The position numbers and the translations under genes were made by a program. The notes beneath the pieces are model-generated. The model was not told where the DNA came from. It saw only the letters and a program-made list of their open reading frames with translations, and ran no database searches. From Pseudorhodoferax soli (GTDB lineage: Bacteria; Pseudomonadota; Gammaproteobacteria; Burkholderiales; Burkholderiaceae_C), in the NCBI RefSeq assembly GCF_003337555.1, contig NZ_QPJK01000009.1:1-64000 (forward strand): 64,000 nt of DNA, given 5' to 3'. This document shows, one piece after another, positions 45,156-54,268 of the stretch; positions within the stretch are counted from its first letter, which is position 1, and every line of letters starts with the position of its first letter.

Positions 45156-45899
45156 TCAGGTGACAGCGGCGCTTCCGGGCACCTCGGTGCGCAGGCGCTC
45201 CAGGTCCAGAACGCGCAGGCCGCCATATTCGGTGCGGATCAGCCCATCCTTCTGCAATGTGGCCAGGGCCTCGTTCACGCGCTGGCGTGACAGGCCGACG
45301 AGGTAGGCCAGTTCCTGCTGGGTGATGCGCAGCACCTGGCCCACGCCGGGGTAGAGCACGGGGTTGAACAGCGCGGCCAGGTTGCGTGCCACGCGCACAT
45401 CCGGGTCGGCCAGGCGGTCGATCTCGCGCGCTGCGATGAACTGGCCCAACCGCTCGTTGAGCTGGTTCATGACGAAGCGGTTGAAGCCGATCGAGTGGTC
45501 CAGCAGCCAGTGGAAGCTGTCCACCGGGATGCCGGCCACCACGCTGGCGCGCAGCGCCTGCACGTTGTAGCGGTAGGGCTCGCGCTTCAAGGCCGTGCCC
45601 TCGCCGAACCAGCCGCCGGAGGGCAGGCCGGCGAAGGTCATGGTCTGGCCCAGCGCGGTCTCCGAACTCATCTTGAGCAGGCCTTCGATCACGCCGAACC
45701 AGTAGGTCACGGGCCGGCCGATGCGGCAGACATGGTCGCCAGGCCGTGCATTGACGGCCGTGATCTCGGGCAGCACGCCGGCACGCTCGGGTGGCGTGAG
45801 TTCGGCCAGCCACGGAATGGCATCGAGTTCGCGTACCGTGGGTGGGCGCCGGCGCAGGTGCAGCGGCGAGGCTTCGGGTAAGTCCTGGGGAGGGGTCAC
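45156..45899 (-). CDS. Crp/Fnr-family transcriptional regulator
   Basis: A regulator of about 247 aa. The N-terminal cyclic-nucleotide-binding fold covers about residues 25-140 (VNARPGDHVCRIGRPVTYWFGVIEGLLKM, GGWFGEGTALKREPYRYNVQAL). The C-terminal helix-turn-helix reads ITQQELAYLVGLSRQRVNEALATLQKDGLIRTEYGG. The start is uncertain: GTG at 45899 is favoured because a promoter would start transcription there; TTG at 45935 is possible but overlaps the -35 element. Next to a nucleotide cyclase, it is a natural candidate receptor for cAMP; the phosphate-binding stretch is not a perfect match to E. coli CRP. Confidence 0.85.
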   Translation of the reverse strand: MTPPQDLPEASPLHLRRRPPTVRELDAIPWLAELTPPERAGVLPEITAVNARPGDHVCRIGRPVTYWFGVIEGLLKMSSETALGQTMTFAGLPSGGWFGEGTALKREPYRYNVQALRASVVAGIPVDSFHWLLDHSIGFNRFVMNQLNERLGQFIAAREIDRLADPDVRVARNLAALFNPVLYPGVGQVLRITQQELAYLVGLSRQRVNEALATLQKDGLIRTEYGGLRVLDLERLRTEVPGSAAVT

Positions 45900-45905
45900 C
45901 CTTAA

Positions 45906-45935
45906 ATTGTCGTTGAGCCGACATCGTGGCGTCAA
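45906..45935 (-). promoter_or_regulatory. Candidate promoter of the Crp/Fnr gene (leaderless transcript)
   Basis: On the minus strand TTGACG (45935-45930, 5 of 6 consensus) is followed after 18 bases by GACAAT (45911-45906, 4 of 6). The expected transcription start, about seven bases on, falls on the GTG at 45899, so a leaderless mRNA is predicted. Confidence 0.45.
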
Positions 45936-46000
45936 AGTCCCGCCTACGATGCGGCCACTTCTGCATGGCTGCGCCTGCCGGAGCCGAACTTAGGAGCGTC

Positions 46001-47947
46001 ATGGACACCACCTTTCCCCAACTGCTGCTCAAGCATGCCGCCGAACGGCCGGGCGCTCCTGCCATGCGCGAGAAGGAGTTCGGCATCTGGCAGACGCTGA
46101 CCTGGCGCGACCTCGCCACCATGGTCGAGCACGCCGCCTGTGGGCTGCATCTGGCCGGCCTGCAGCGTGGCGAGCACCTTGCGGTGGTGGGCGCCAACCG
46201 GCCGCGGCTGTACGCCTGCATGCTGGCCGCGCAGGCGCTGGGGGCGATCCCGGTGCCGCTGTACCAGGACGCCGTGGCCGCCGAGTGCGTGTTCCCCATG
46301 TCGAATGCCGAAGTGCGCATGTGCGTGGTGGAAGACCAGGAGCAGGTCGACAAGATGCTGGAGGTGCGCAGCCAGTACCCGGCGCTCACGCAGATCTGGT
46401 ACGACGACCCGCGCGGCCTGCGCAACTACAGCGACAGCGGCCTGGCAGGCCTGGCGGAACTGCTGGAGCTGGGCAAGGCCCGCGCCGCGCAGGACAGCGG
46501 CTTCTTCAAGGCCCGGGTGGCCGAGGGCCGGCCCGACGACGTGGGTGCCATGTTCTTCACCTCGGGCACCACGGGCAACCCCAAGGGCGTGGTCCACACC
46601 CACCGCAGCCTGCTCAACCGCGCCAAGGCCGGCGCCGATTTCGACAAGCTCACGGCCGACGAGGACGTGCTGGCCTACCTGCCGCCGGCCTGGATCGGCC
46701 AGAACATCTTCAGCTACTCGCAGTGGCTGGCCTGCGGCTACGTGGTGAACTGCCCCGAGTCGGCGGCCACGGTCACGATCGACCTCAAAGAAATCGGCCC
46801 GACCTACTACTTCGCGCCGCCGCGCGTGTTCGAGGGCTTGCTCACCAGCGTGATGATCCGCATGGAGGACGCCGGCCGCATCAAGCGCACGATGTTCCAC
46901 CGCTTCATGGACGTGGCCCGCCGCGTCGGTCCGGCGCGCATGGACGGCAAGCCGCTCTCGCTCTCCGACCGCCTGCTCTACGCGCTTGGCAACCTGTGCG
47001 TCTACGGCCCGCTGCGCAACACGCTGGGCTTTTCGCGCGTGCGGGTGGCCTACACCGCCGGCGAAGCCATCGGCCCGGACCTGTTCACCTTCTACCGTGC
47101 CATCGGCATCAACCTGAAGCAGCTCTACGGCTCGACCGAGACCGCTGTGTTCGTCTGCCTGCAGCCCGACCACGCGGTGCGGGCCGACACCGTGGGCGTG
47201 CCGATCGAGGGCGTGGAGATCAAGGTGGCCGAGAACGGCGAGATCCTGGTGCGCTCGGCCGGCCTGCTCAAGGGCTACTACAAGAACCAGAAGGCCACGG
47301 ACGAAGTGCTGACGGCCGACGGCTGGTACCACACCAGCGACGCCGGCTTCCTCGACGCGAGCGGCCAGCTCAAGATCATCGACCGCGTGAAGGACGTGGG
47401 CCGCATCGCCGGCGGCGCCAACGACGGCGCGATGTTCGCGCCCAAGTACGTGGAGAACAAGCTCAAGTTCTTCCCCTACATCAAGGAGGCCGTGGCCTAT
47501 GGCGACGGCCGCGCCAGCGTCGCCGTGATGCTCAACATCGACTTCGAGGCCGTGGGCAACTGGGCAGAGCGCCGCAACCTGCCCTATGCCGGGTACACCG
47601 ACCTGGCGCAAAAGCCCGAGGTCTACGAACTCATGCGCGAGTGCGTGGAGAAGGTCAACGCCGATCTCGCGCAGGACGCCATGCTGGCCGGCAGCCAGGC
47701 CAGCCGCTTCCTCGTGCTGCACAAGGAACTCGATGCCGACGACAACGAACTCACGCGCACCAACAAGGTCCGCCGCGGCTTCATCGCCGAGAAGTACGCC
47801 GTGCTGATCGCCGCACTCTACGGCGGCAAGACCGAGCAATACATCGAGACGCAGGTCAAGTTCGAGGACGGCCGCACCGGCAGCATCAGCGCCACACTGC
47901 GCATCGGCGACGCGAAGACCTTTGCGCCCGTGCAGAAGGCCGCGTGA
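46001..47947 (+). CDS. AMP-dependent acyl-CoA synthetase (long-chain type)
   Basis: A 648-aa adenylating CoA ligase. The P-loop is FFTSGTTGNPKGVVHTH, the adenine motif YGSTETAVF, and the hinge region GWYHTSDAGFLDASGQLKIIDRVKD. It activates a carboxylic acid to acyl-AMP and then acyl-CoA. The size and motifs fit long-chain fatty-acyl or similar acyl-CoA synthetases. The ATG at 46001 has AGGAG seven bases upstream. It heads a + strand operon with a Liv-type ABC transporter, so the substrate is probably the acid imported by that transporter. It is divergent from the Crp/Fnr gene. Confidence 0.92.
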   Translation: MDTTFPQLLLKHAAERPGAPAMREKEFGIWQTLTWRDLATMVEHAACGLHLAGLQRGEHLAVVGANRPRLYACMLAAQALGAIPVPLYQDAVAAECVFPMSNAEVRMCVVEDQEQVDKMLEVRSQYPALTQIWYDDPRGLRNYSDSGLAGLAELLELGKARAAQDSGFFKARVAEGRPDDVGAMFFTSGTTGNPKGVVHTHRSLLNRAKAGADFDKLTADEDVLAYLPPAWIGQNIFSYSQWLACGYVVNCPESAATVTIDLKEIGPTYYFAPPRVFEGLLTSVMIRMEDAGRIKRTMFHRFMDVARRVGPARMDGKPLSLSDRLLYALGNLCVYGPLRNTLGFSRVRVAYTAGEAIGPDLFTFYRAIGINLKQLYGSTETAVFVCLQPDHAVRADTVGVPIEGVEIKVAENGEILVRSAGLLKGYYKNQKATDEVLTADGWYHTSDAGFLDASGQLKIIDRVKDVGRIAGGANDGAMFAPKYVENKLKFFPYIKEAVAYGDGRASVAVMLNIDFEAVGNWAERRNLPYAGYTDLAQKPEVYELMRECVEKVNADLAQDAMLAGSQASRFLVLHKELDADDNELTRTNKVRRGFIAEKYAVLIAALYGGKTEQYIETQVKFEDGRTGSISATLRIGDAKTFAPVQKAA

Positions 47948-48780
47948 TGAACGCCTCCACCATGACAGAAACCACTGCCCTGACCTCGCCCACCCCCACC
48001 GGTCGCAAGATCGGCGAGGTGATCCTGGAGGTGCGCAACATCAGCCTGCGCTTCGGCGGCGTGAAGGCGCTGACCGACATCAGCTTCGATGTGCGCGAGC
48101 ACGAGATCCGCGCCATCATCGGCCCCAACGGCGCCGGCAAGAGCTCCATGCTCAACTGCATCAACGGCGTCTACGCGCCGCAGGAAGGCGCGATCACCTT
48201 CCGCGGCGAGACCTTCAAGCACATGAACTCGCGCCAGGTGGCCGAGATGGGCGTGGCCCGCACCTTCCAGAACCTGGCCCTGTTCAAGGGCATGAGCGTG
48301 CTGGACAACATCATGACCGGCCGCAACCTGCGCATGAAGACCAACATCTTCCTGCAGGCGCTGCGCTGGGGCCCGGCCGAGCGCGAGGAGATCGCGCACC
48401 GCGAGAAGGTCGAACGCATCATCGACTTCCTGGAAATCCAGCCCTTCCGCAAGACGCCCGTGGGCCGCCTGCCCTACGGCCTGCAAAAGCGCGTGGACCT
48501 GGGCCGGGCGCTGGCCATGGAGCCGCAGGTGCTGCTGCTCGACGAGCCCATGGCCGGCATGAACGTCGAGGAGAAGCAGGACATGTGCCGCTTCATCCTC
48601 GACGTGAACGACGAGTTCGGCACCACCGTCGTGCTGATCGAGCACGACATGGGCGTGGTGATGGACATCTCCGACCGCGTGGTCGTGCTCGACTACGGCA
48701 AGAAGATCGGCGATGGCACGCCGGACGCCGTGCGTGGCAACGAAGACGTGATCCGCGCCTACCTCGGCACCACGCACTAG
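47947..48780 (+). CDS. livG: Liv-type ABC transporter ATP-binding protein (LivG-like)
   Basis: A 277-aa ATPase. Walker A is GPNGAGKSS, the signature region is LPYGLQKRVDLGRAL (a LivG-typical variant without LSGGQ) and Walker B LLLDEPMAGM with switch histidine in IEHDMGVVMD. The first 25 residues are a linker. The ATG overlaps the synthetase stop (TGATG). With LivH, LivM, LivF and the binding protein it forms a branched-chain-amino-acid-type importer, here likely for an organic acid. Confidence 0.94.
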   Translation: MNASTMTETTALTSPTPTGRKIGEVILEVRNISLRFGGVKALTDISFDVREHEIRAIIGPNGAGKSSMLNCINGVYAPQEGAITFRGETFKHMNSRQVAEMGVARTFQNLALFKGMSVLDNIMTGRNLRMKTNIFLQALRWGPAEREEIAHREKVERIIDFLEIQPFRKTPVGRLPYGLQKRVDLGRALAMEPQVLLLDEPMAGMNVEEKQDMCRFILDVNDEFGTTVVLIEHDMGVVMDISDRVVVLDYGKKIGDGTPDAVRGNEDVIRAYLGTTH

Positions 48781-48789
48781 AGACAAGCC

Positions 48790-49719
48790 ATGGGATTCTT
48801 CCTCGAAACACTGTTCGGCGGCCTCATGGCCGGCATGCTCTACGCGCTCGTGGCGCTGGGCTTCGTGCTCATCTTCAAGGCCTCGGGTGTCTTCAACTTC
48901 GCGCAGGGCGCGATGGTGCTGTTCGCGGCGCTGGCCATGGCGCGCTTCTCCGAGTGGCTGCCCAAGCTGCTGGGGTTCGAAAGCCTGCTGCTGGCCAACG
49001 TGCTGGCGCTCATCGCGGCGATCGCCGTGATGGCCGTGCTGGCCTGGCTCATCGAGCGGCTGGCGCTGCGCCAACTGGTCGGCCAGGAGCCGATCGCGCT
49101 CTTGATGGCCACGCTGGGCATCGCCTACTTCATCGATGGCGCCGGCCAGCTGCTGTTCGGCAGCGCGACCTACAAGATCGACGTGGGCATGCCCAAGGAC
49201 CCGATGATGGTGCTGGAAGGCACCTTCGAGGGTGGCCTGCTGCTCAGCAAGGAAGACCTGTACGCGGCGCTGATTTCTGCCTTGCTCGTGATCTGCCTCA
49301 CGCTGTTCTTCCAGAAGACGCCGACCGGCCGGGCGCTGCGCGCCGTGGCCGACGACCACCAGGCGGCGCAGTCCATCGGCATCCCGCTGTCGCGCATCTG
49401 GGTGATCGTCTGGACCATCGGCGGCATCGTGGCGCTGGTGGCCGGCATCATCTGGGGCTCCAAGCTCGGCGTGCAGTTCTCGATCTCGCTGGTGGCGCTG
49501 AAGGCGCTGCCGGTGGTGATCCTGGGCGGGCTCACCTCGGTGCCGGGCGCCATCGTCGGCGGGCTCATCATCGGCGCGGGCGAAAAGCTCTCGGAGATCT
49601 ACATCGGCCCCATGCTGGGCGGTGGCATCGAGAACTGGTTCGCCTACGTGCTGGCCCTGGGTTTCCTGCTGGTGCGGCCGCAAGGGCTGTTCGGCGACAA
49701 GATCATCGACCGGGTCTAA
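48790..49719 (+). CDS. livH: Liv-type ABC transporter permease (LivH-like)
   Basis: A 309-aa permease with about eight hydrophobic helices. Family features are GLMAGMLYALVALGFVLIFKASGVFNFAQG near the N terminus and ALRAVADDHQAAQSIGIPLSRI, the coupling-helix region, in the middle. The C terminus ends VLALGFLLVRPQGLFGDK. It follows livG by nine bases and precedes livM by three. Confidence 0.94.
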   Translation: MGFFLETLFGGLMAGMLYALVALGFVLIFKASGVFNFAQGAMVLFAALAMARFSEWLPKLLGFESLLLANVLALIAAIAVMAVLAWLIERLALRQLVGQEPIALLMATLGIAYFIDGAGQLLFGSATYKIDVGMPKDPMMVLEGTFEGGLLLSKEDLYAALISALLVICLTLFFQKTPTGRALRAVADDHQAAQSIGIPLSRIWVIVWTIGGIVALVAGIIWGSKLGVQFSISLVALKALPVVILGGLTSVPGAIVGGLIIGAGEKLSEIYIGPMLGGGIENWFAYVLALGFLLVRPQGLFGDKIIDRV

Positions 49720-49722
49720 GAC

Positions 49723-50784
49723 ATGCTCTACAGAGAAAACGGCCAGTTCAAGCAGACCTACCGCAGCGACCTGCAGATCTTCCCGGTCCTGCAGGACCGC
49801 ATCGCCCTCTATGTGCTGCTGGCGGTGGCCTTCGTCGCCGTGCCCATGCTGGCCAGCGACTACTTCTTCCGCGCCGTGCTGATCCCGTTCCTGATCCTGG
49901 CGTTGGCCGCGCTGGGCCTGAACATCCTGGTCGGCTACTGCGGCCAGATCTCGCTGGGCACGGGTGCCTTCATGGCCATCGGCGCCTATGCGGCGTTCAA
50001 CCTGCAGGTGCGCTTCGACCTGCCTCTGCTGCTCTCGCTGATCGGCGGCGGGCTCGCGGCCACGGTGTTCGGCGTGCTGTTCGGCATCCCGAGCCTGCGC
50101 ATCCGCGGGCTGTACCTGGCGGTGGCGACACTGGCGGCGCAGTTCTTCACCGACTGGTTCACCAACCGCGTGAAGTGGGTCACCAACGACTCGCCCTCGG
50201 GCTCGGTCAGCGTGGGCGGGCTGTCGTTCTTCGGCGTGGCGGTCGAGACGCCGGCGCAGAAGTACCTGCTGTGCCTGGCCATCGTCTGCGTGTTCGCGCT
50301 GCTGGCCAAGAACCTGGTGCGCGGCGCCATCGGCCGGCAGTGGATGGCGATCCGCGACATGGACGTGGCCGCCGCCGTGATCGGCATCCGCCCGGTCTAC
50401 GCCAAGCTGTCGGCCTTCGCCGTGAGTTCCTTCATCGTCGGCGTCGCCGGGGCGCTGTGGGCCTTCGTGCACCTGGGCTCCTGGGAGCCGGCGGCGTTCA
50501 GCATCGACCGCTCGTTCCAGCTCTTGTTCATGGTCATCATCGGCGGCCTGGGCTCCATCTCGGGCGCCTTCTTCGGCGCCGCCTTCATGGTGCTGCTGCC
50601 GCTGTTGCTCAACTACGTGCCGCACTGGCTGGGCCTGCCGCTGTCCACGGCCACGGCCTCGCACCTGGAGCACATGATCTTCGGCGCGCTGATCGTGTTC
50701 TTCCTGATCGTCGAGCCGCACGGCCTGGCGCGCCTGTGGCTCACGGCGCGCGAGAAGCTGCGCCTGTGGCCCTTTCCTCACTGA
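49723..50784 (+). CDS. livM: Liv-type ABC transporter permease (LivM-like)
   Basis: A 353-aa permease. After a 25-residue cytoplasmic N terminus it has about eight to nine helices, with the family stretch GLNILVGYCGQISLGTGAFMAIGAYAA and the coupling region WMAIRDMDVAAAVIGIRPVYAKLSAFAVSSF. The C terminus GALIVFFLIVEPHGLARLW is typical. It pairs with LivH as the second half of the channel. Confidence 0.94.
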   Translation: MLYRENGQFKQTYRSDLQIFPVLQDRIALYVLLAVAFVAVPMLASDYFFRAVLIPFLILALAALGLNILVGYCGQISLGTGAFMAIGAYAAFNLQVRFDLPLLLSLIGGGLAATVFGVLFGIPSLRIRGLYLAVATLAAQFFTDWFTNRVKWVTNDSPSGSVSVGGLSFFGVAVETPAQKYLLCLAIVCVFALLAKNLVRGAIGRQWMAIRDMDVAAAVIGIRPVYAKLSAFAVSSFIVGVAGALWAFVHLGSWEPAAFSIDRSFQLLFMVIIGGLGSISGAFFGAAFMVLLPLLLNYVPHWLGLPLSTATASHLEHMIFGALIVFFLIVEPHGLARLWLTAREKLRLWPFPH

Positions 50785-50823
50785 CCTCTGTCCAAGCTTT
50801 CCCACCCACCCCAGGAGACAACC

Positions 50824-52122
50824 ATGAAACTGAAATCCCTCGCTGCCGTTGCCGCGGCCTGCCTGTCCATGCTGGCCGCGCCGGGTGCCCACGCCCAGGC
50901 CGATCAGTTCGTGCCGTTGCTGGTCTACCGCACCGGCCAGTTCGCGCCGCTGGGCATCCCGTGGGCCGATGGCAAGCAGGACTACCTGAAGCTCATCAAC
51001 GCGCGCGATGGCGGCGTGAACGGCGTCAAGCTCACGTTCGAGGAGTGCGAGACGGCCTACGACGCCGCCAAGGGCGTGGAGTGCTACGAGCGCCTGAAGG
51101 ACCGCGGCGCGGCCGGCTTCGACACGCAATCGACCGGCATCACCTTCGCCGTGACCGACAAGGCCTTCGCCGACAAGAAGGTCGTCGTGACGATGGGCTA
51201 TGGCCTGTCGCAATCGGCCGACGGCACGGTGTTCGAATGGAACTTCCCGCTGCTGGGCTCCTACTGGACGGCTGCCGACTCCATCGTGCAGGACATCCTC
51301 AAGAAGGAAAAGGGCAGCCTCAAGGGCAAGAAGATCGCGCTGGTCTACCACGACTCGCCCTACGGCAAGGAACCCATCCTGCTGCTGCAAAAGCGCGCCG
51401 CCAAGGAAGGCTTCGAACTCTCGCTGTTCCCGGTCACGCCCCCCGGCGTGGAGCAAAAGAGCACCTGGCTGCAGATCCGCCAGCAAAAGCCCGACTACGT
51501 GCTGCTGTGGTCGGCCGGCGTGATGACGCCCGCCGCCGTGCGCGAGGCCCAGGCCACCGGCTATGCTCGCGAGAAGATCTACGCGATCTGGTGGGCCGGC
51601 TCCGACCACGACGTGAAGGACATCGGCGCCGGCGCCAAGGGCTACAACGCCATCACCATCCACAACAGCGCGGCCAAGGACAAGGTCCACGACGACCTGA
51701 AGAAGTTCGTCTACGACAAGAACCAGGGCACGGCCGGCGGCGGCGAGGTGGGCTCGCTGGCGCACACGCGCGGCATGATGATCTCGATGCTGCAGGTCGA
51801 GGCCATCCGCGCCGCGCAGGAGAAGTTCGGCAAGGGCAAGGTGATGACGGCCGAGCAGGTCAAGTGGGGCATGGAGAACCTGGACCTCACGGCCGACAAG
51901 CTCAAGGCGCTGGGCTTCGGCGAGATCATGCGGCCGGTCAAGACCTCGTGCAGCAACCACATGGGCAGCGACTGGGCGCGCATCGTGCAGTGGGACGGCG
52001 CCAAGTGGAACATCACCTCCGACTGGTACCAGGCCGACAAGAGCCTGATCGATCCGCTGGTCAAGGAGCTGTCGGCCAAGTACGCCGCCGACAAGAAGAT
52101 CACCCCGCGCAGCTGCTCGTAA
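50824..52122 (+). CDS. Periplasmic substrate-binding protein of the Liv-type transporter
   Basis: A 432-aa binding protein of the type I periplasmic fold (Peripla_BP_6). Residues 1-26 form a signal peptide (ending GAHAQA). It is longer than LivK, with features such as QSTGITFAVTDKAFADKKVVV and TPPGVEQKSTWLQIRQQKPDYVLLW. The ligand cannot be read from the sequence; the neighbouring acyl-CoA synthetase and PaaK-like ligase suggest an aromatic or aliphatic carboxylate. AGGAGACAACC precedes the ATG. Confidence 0.92.
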   Translation: MKLKSLAAVAAACLSMLAAPGAHAQADQFVPLLVYRTGQFAPLGIPWADGKQDYLKLINARDGGVNGVKLTFEECETAYDAAKGVECYERLKDRGAAGFDTQSTGITFAVTDKAFADKKVVVTMGYGLSQSADGTVFEWNFPLLGSYWTAADSIVQDILKKEKGSLKGKKIALVYHDSPYGKEPILLLQKRAAKEGFELSLFPVTPPGVEQKSTWLQIRQQKPDYVLLWSAGVMTPAAVREAQATGYAREKIYAIWWAGSDHDVKDIGAGAKGYNAITIHNSAAKDKVHDDLKKFVYDKNQGTAGGGEVGSLAHTRGMMISMLQVEAIRAAQEKFGKGKVMTAEQVKWGMENLDLTADKLKALGFGEIMRPVKTSCSNHMGSDWARIVQWDGAKWNITSDWYQADKSLIDPLVKELSAKYAADKKITPRSCS

Positions 52123-52126
52123 CGCC

Positions 52127-52954
52127 ATGACCGTCCAGCCCTCGGCCGAGCGCCGCGAGTTCCTCGATGTCAACGGCATCGAGGTCATCTACAACCACGT
52201 GATCCTGGTGTTGAAGGGCGTCTCGCTGCGCGTGGACGAGGGCAGCATCGTGGCCCTGCTGGGTGCCAACGGGGCCGGCAAGACCACCACCTTGCGGGCG
52301 GTCTCCAACCTGCTGCACGCCGAGCGCGGCGCGGTGACCAAGGGGTCGATCGCGCTGCGCGGCGAGCGCATCGAGAACCTGACACCGGCCGAGCTCGTGG
52401 ACCGCGGGGTGATCCAGGTCATGGAGGGCCGGCACTGCTTCGCCCACCTGACCATCGAGGAGAACCTCATGACCGGGGCCTACACGCGCAAGGACGGCCG
52501 CGCCGCGGTGGAGCAGACGCTGGAGAAGGTCTACGCCTACTTCCCGCGCCTGAAGACCCGGCGCACCAGCCAGGCGGCCTACACCTCGGGCGGCGAGCAG
52601 CAGATGTGCGCCATCGGCCGCGCGTTGATGGCCAACCCGAAGATGGTGCTGCTCGACGAGCCCTCCATGGGCCTGGCGCCGCAGATCGTCGAGGAGGTGT
52701 TCGAGATCGTGAAGGACCTCAACACCAAGGAAGGCGTGACCTTCCTGCTCGCCGAGCAGAACACCAACATGGCGCTGCGCTACGCGGACTTCGGCTACAT
52801 CCTGGAGAGCGGCCGCGTGGTCATGGACGGCGCGGCCAGTGCGCTGCGCGAGAACGAGGACGTCAAGGAGTTCTACCTCGGCACCGGTGGCGAAGGCCGC
52901 AAGAGCTTCCGTGACGTCAAGAGCTACAAGCGACGCAAGCGCTGGCTCGCCTGA
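52127..52954 (+). CDS. livF: Liv-type ABC transporter ATP-binding protein (LivF-like)
   Basis: A 275-aa ATPase. Walker A is GANGAGKTT, signature YTSGGEQQMCAIGRAL, Walker B MVLLDEPSMGLAP and the switch region LLAEQNTNMAL (Q replacing H, as in LivF). A C-terminal basic tail (SFRDVKSYKRRKRWLA) extends past the core. It follows the binding-protein gene by four bases. Confidence 0.94.
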   Translation: MTVQPSAERREFLDVNGIEVIYNHVILVLKGVSLRVDEGSIVALLGANGAGKTTTLRAVSNLLHAERGAVTKGSIALRGERIENLTPAELVDRGVIQVMEGRHCFAHLTIEENLMTGAYTRKDGRAAVEQTLEKVYAYFPRLKTRRTSQAAYTSGGEQQMCAIGRALMANPKMVLLDEPSMGLAPQIVEEVFEIVKDLNTKEGVTFLLAEQNTNMALRYADFGYILESGRVVMDGAASALRENEDVKEFYLGTGGEGRKSFRDVKSYKRRKRWLA

Positions 52955-52977
52955 ACCCATCCGAGATCGACCGCAGC

Positions 52978-54237
52978 ATGAATGCCGCCACCCTCGATGC
53001 GCGCGAGACGCGCGACCCCGCCGAGCGCGAAGCCGCGCTGATGGCAGCCCTGCCCGGCCTCCTGGCCCATGCCAAGGCGCACAGCCCGGCGCAGGCCGAA
53101 CGGCTGGCGCAGGTGGACGCCGCCGCCGTCGACAGCCGTGCTGCGCTGGCCGGCCTGCCTGTGCTGCGCAAGCACGACCTGCTGGCGCGCCAGCAGGCGG
53201 CGCGCGCGGCCGGCGGCGACCCGTTCGGCGGCTTCGCCGCCAGCGGCTGGAGCGGCCTGCACCTGGCGCGGCGCGCCAAGCGCGTGTTCCAGTCGCCCGG
53301 CCCGCTCTACGAGCCGCAGGGCGCGGACGAAGACAGCTGGCGCATGTCGCGCGCCATGTACGCAGCGGGCTTTCGCGAGGGCGAACTCGTGCACAACAGC
53401 TTCAGCTACCACCTCACGCCGGCCGGCGCGATGATGGAAGCAGGCGCGCTGGCACTGGGCTGCACGGTGTTCCCGGGCGGCGTGGGCAACACCGAGATGC
53501 AACTGCAGGCCATGGCCGACCTGCGCCCGCACGGCTACTGCGGCACGCCGAGCTTCCTGAAGATCGCGCTGGAGAAGGCCGCGGGCCGGCCGCTTTCCAT
53601 CTCCAAGGCCCTGGTCAGCGGCGAAGCGTGCCCTCCCTCGCTGCGCGACTGGTTCCAGGCCCAGGGCATCGCGGCCTACCAGTGCTACGCCACGGCCGAC
53701 ATCGGCCTGATCGCCTACGAGACGCCGGCACGCGAGGGCCTCGTGCTGGACGAGCAGGTCATCGTGGAGATCGTCGGGCCCGATGGCATGCCGCTGGCCG
53801 AAGGCGAGGTCGGCGAGGTGGTGGTGACCAGCTTCGACGCCGACTACCCGCTGATCCGCTTCGGCACGGGCGACCTCTCTGCCGTGCTGCCGGGCCCGTG
53901 CCCGACGGGCCGCACCAACACGCGCATCAGGGGCTGGATGGGCCGTGCCGACCAGACCACCAAGGTGCGCGGCATGTTCGTGCACCCCAGCCAGGTGCAG
54001 GAAATCGTGCGGCGCTTTCCAGCGCTGGGCCGCGTGCGGCTGGTGGTCAGCGGCGAGATGGCCAGCGATGCGATGGCGCTGCGCGCGGAGTGCGCCGCCC
54101 CCGACGAGGACTTGCGCGCGCGCGTGGCCGAGGCCATCCGCGAACTGACCAAGCTGCGCGGCGAGGTGCAGTGGTGCGCGGCCGGCAGCCTGCCCGACGA
54201 CGGCAAGCTCATCGACGACCAGCGCAGCTACCGCTAG
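52978..54237 (+). CDS. PaaK-like (phenylacetate-CoA ligase family) protein with an unusual P-loop
   Basis: A 419-aa member of the adenylate-forming superfamily closest to PaaK-type ligases. The later motifs are readable: CYATADIGLIAYE at the position of the YGTTE motif and RGWMGRADQTTKVRGMFVHPSQV for the hinge and C-terminal domain. The early Ser/Thr-Gly-rich P-loop (SSGTTG) is missing; the corresponding place reads VFQSPGPLYEP. The protein may be a CoA ligase with a modified P-loop or a non-catalytic homologue. It ends the synthetase-Liv operon, so it acts on the same substrate class. Confidence 0.78.
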   Translation: MNAATLDARETRDPAEREAALMAALPGLLAHAKAHSPAQAERLAQVDAAAVDSRAALAGLPVLRKHDLLARQQAARAAGGDPFGGFAASGWSGLHLARRAKRVFQSPGPLYEPQGADEDSWRMSRAMYAAGFREGELVHNSFSYHLTPAGAMMEAGALALGCTVFPGGVGNTEMQLQAMADLRPHGYCGTPSFLKIALEKAAGRPLSISKALVSGEACPPSLRDWFQAQGIAAYQCYATADIGLIAYETPAREGLVLDEQVIVEIVGPDGMPLAEGEVGEVVVTSFDADYPLIRFGTGDLSAVLPGPCPTGRTNTRIRGWMGRADQTTKVRGMFVHPSQVQEIVRRFPALGRVRLVVSGEMASDAMALRAECAAPDEDLRARVAEAIRELTKLRGEVQWCAAGSLPDDGKLIDDQRSYR

Positions 54238-54268
54238 CGCGAGCGGCCCACACTGGGGCTTGTCTGAA

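Noticed and set aside
47818-52188. A 1456-codon open frame on the minus strand opposite the Liv operon
   Set aside because: All five transporter genes on the + strand are recognised; the antisense product is low complexity.
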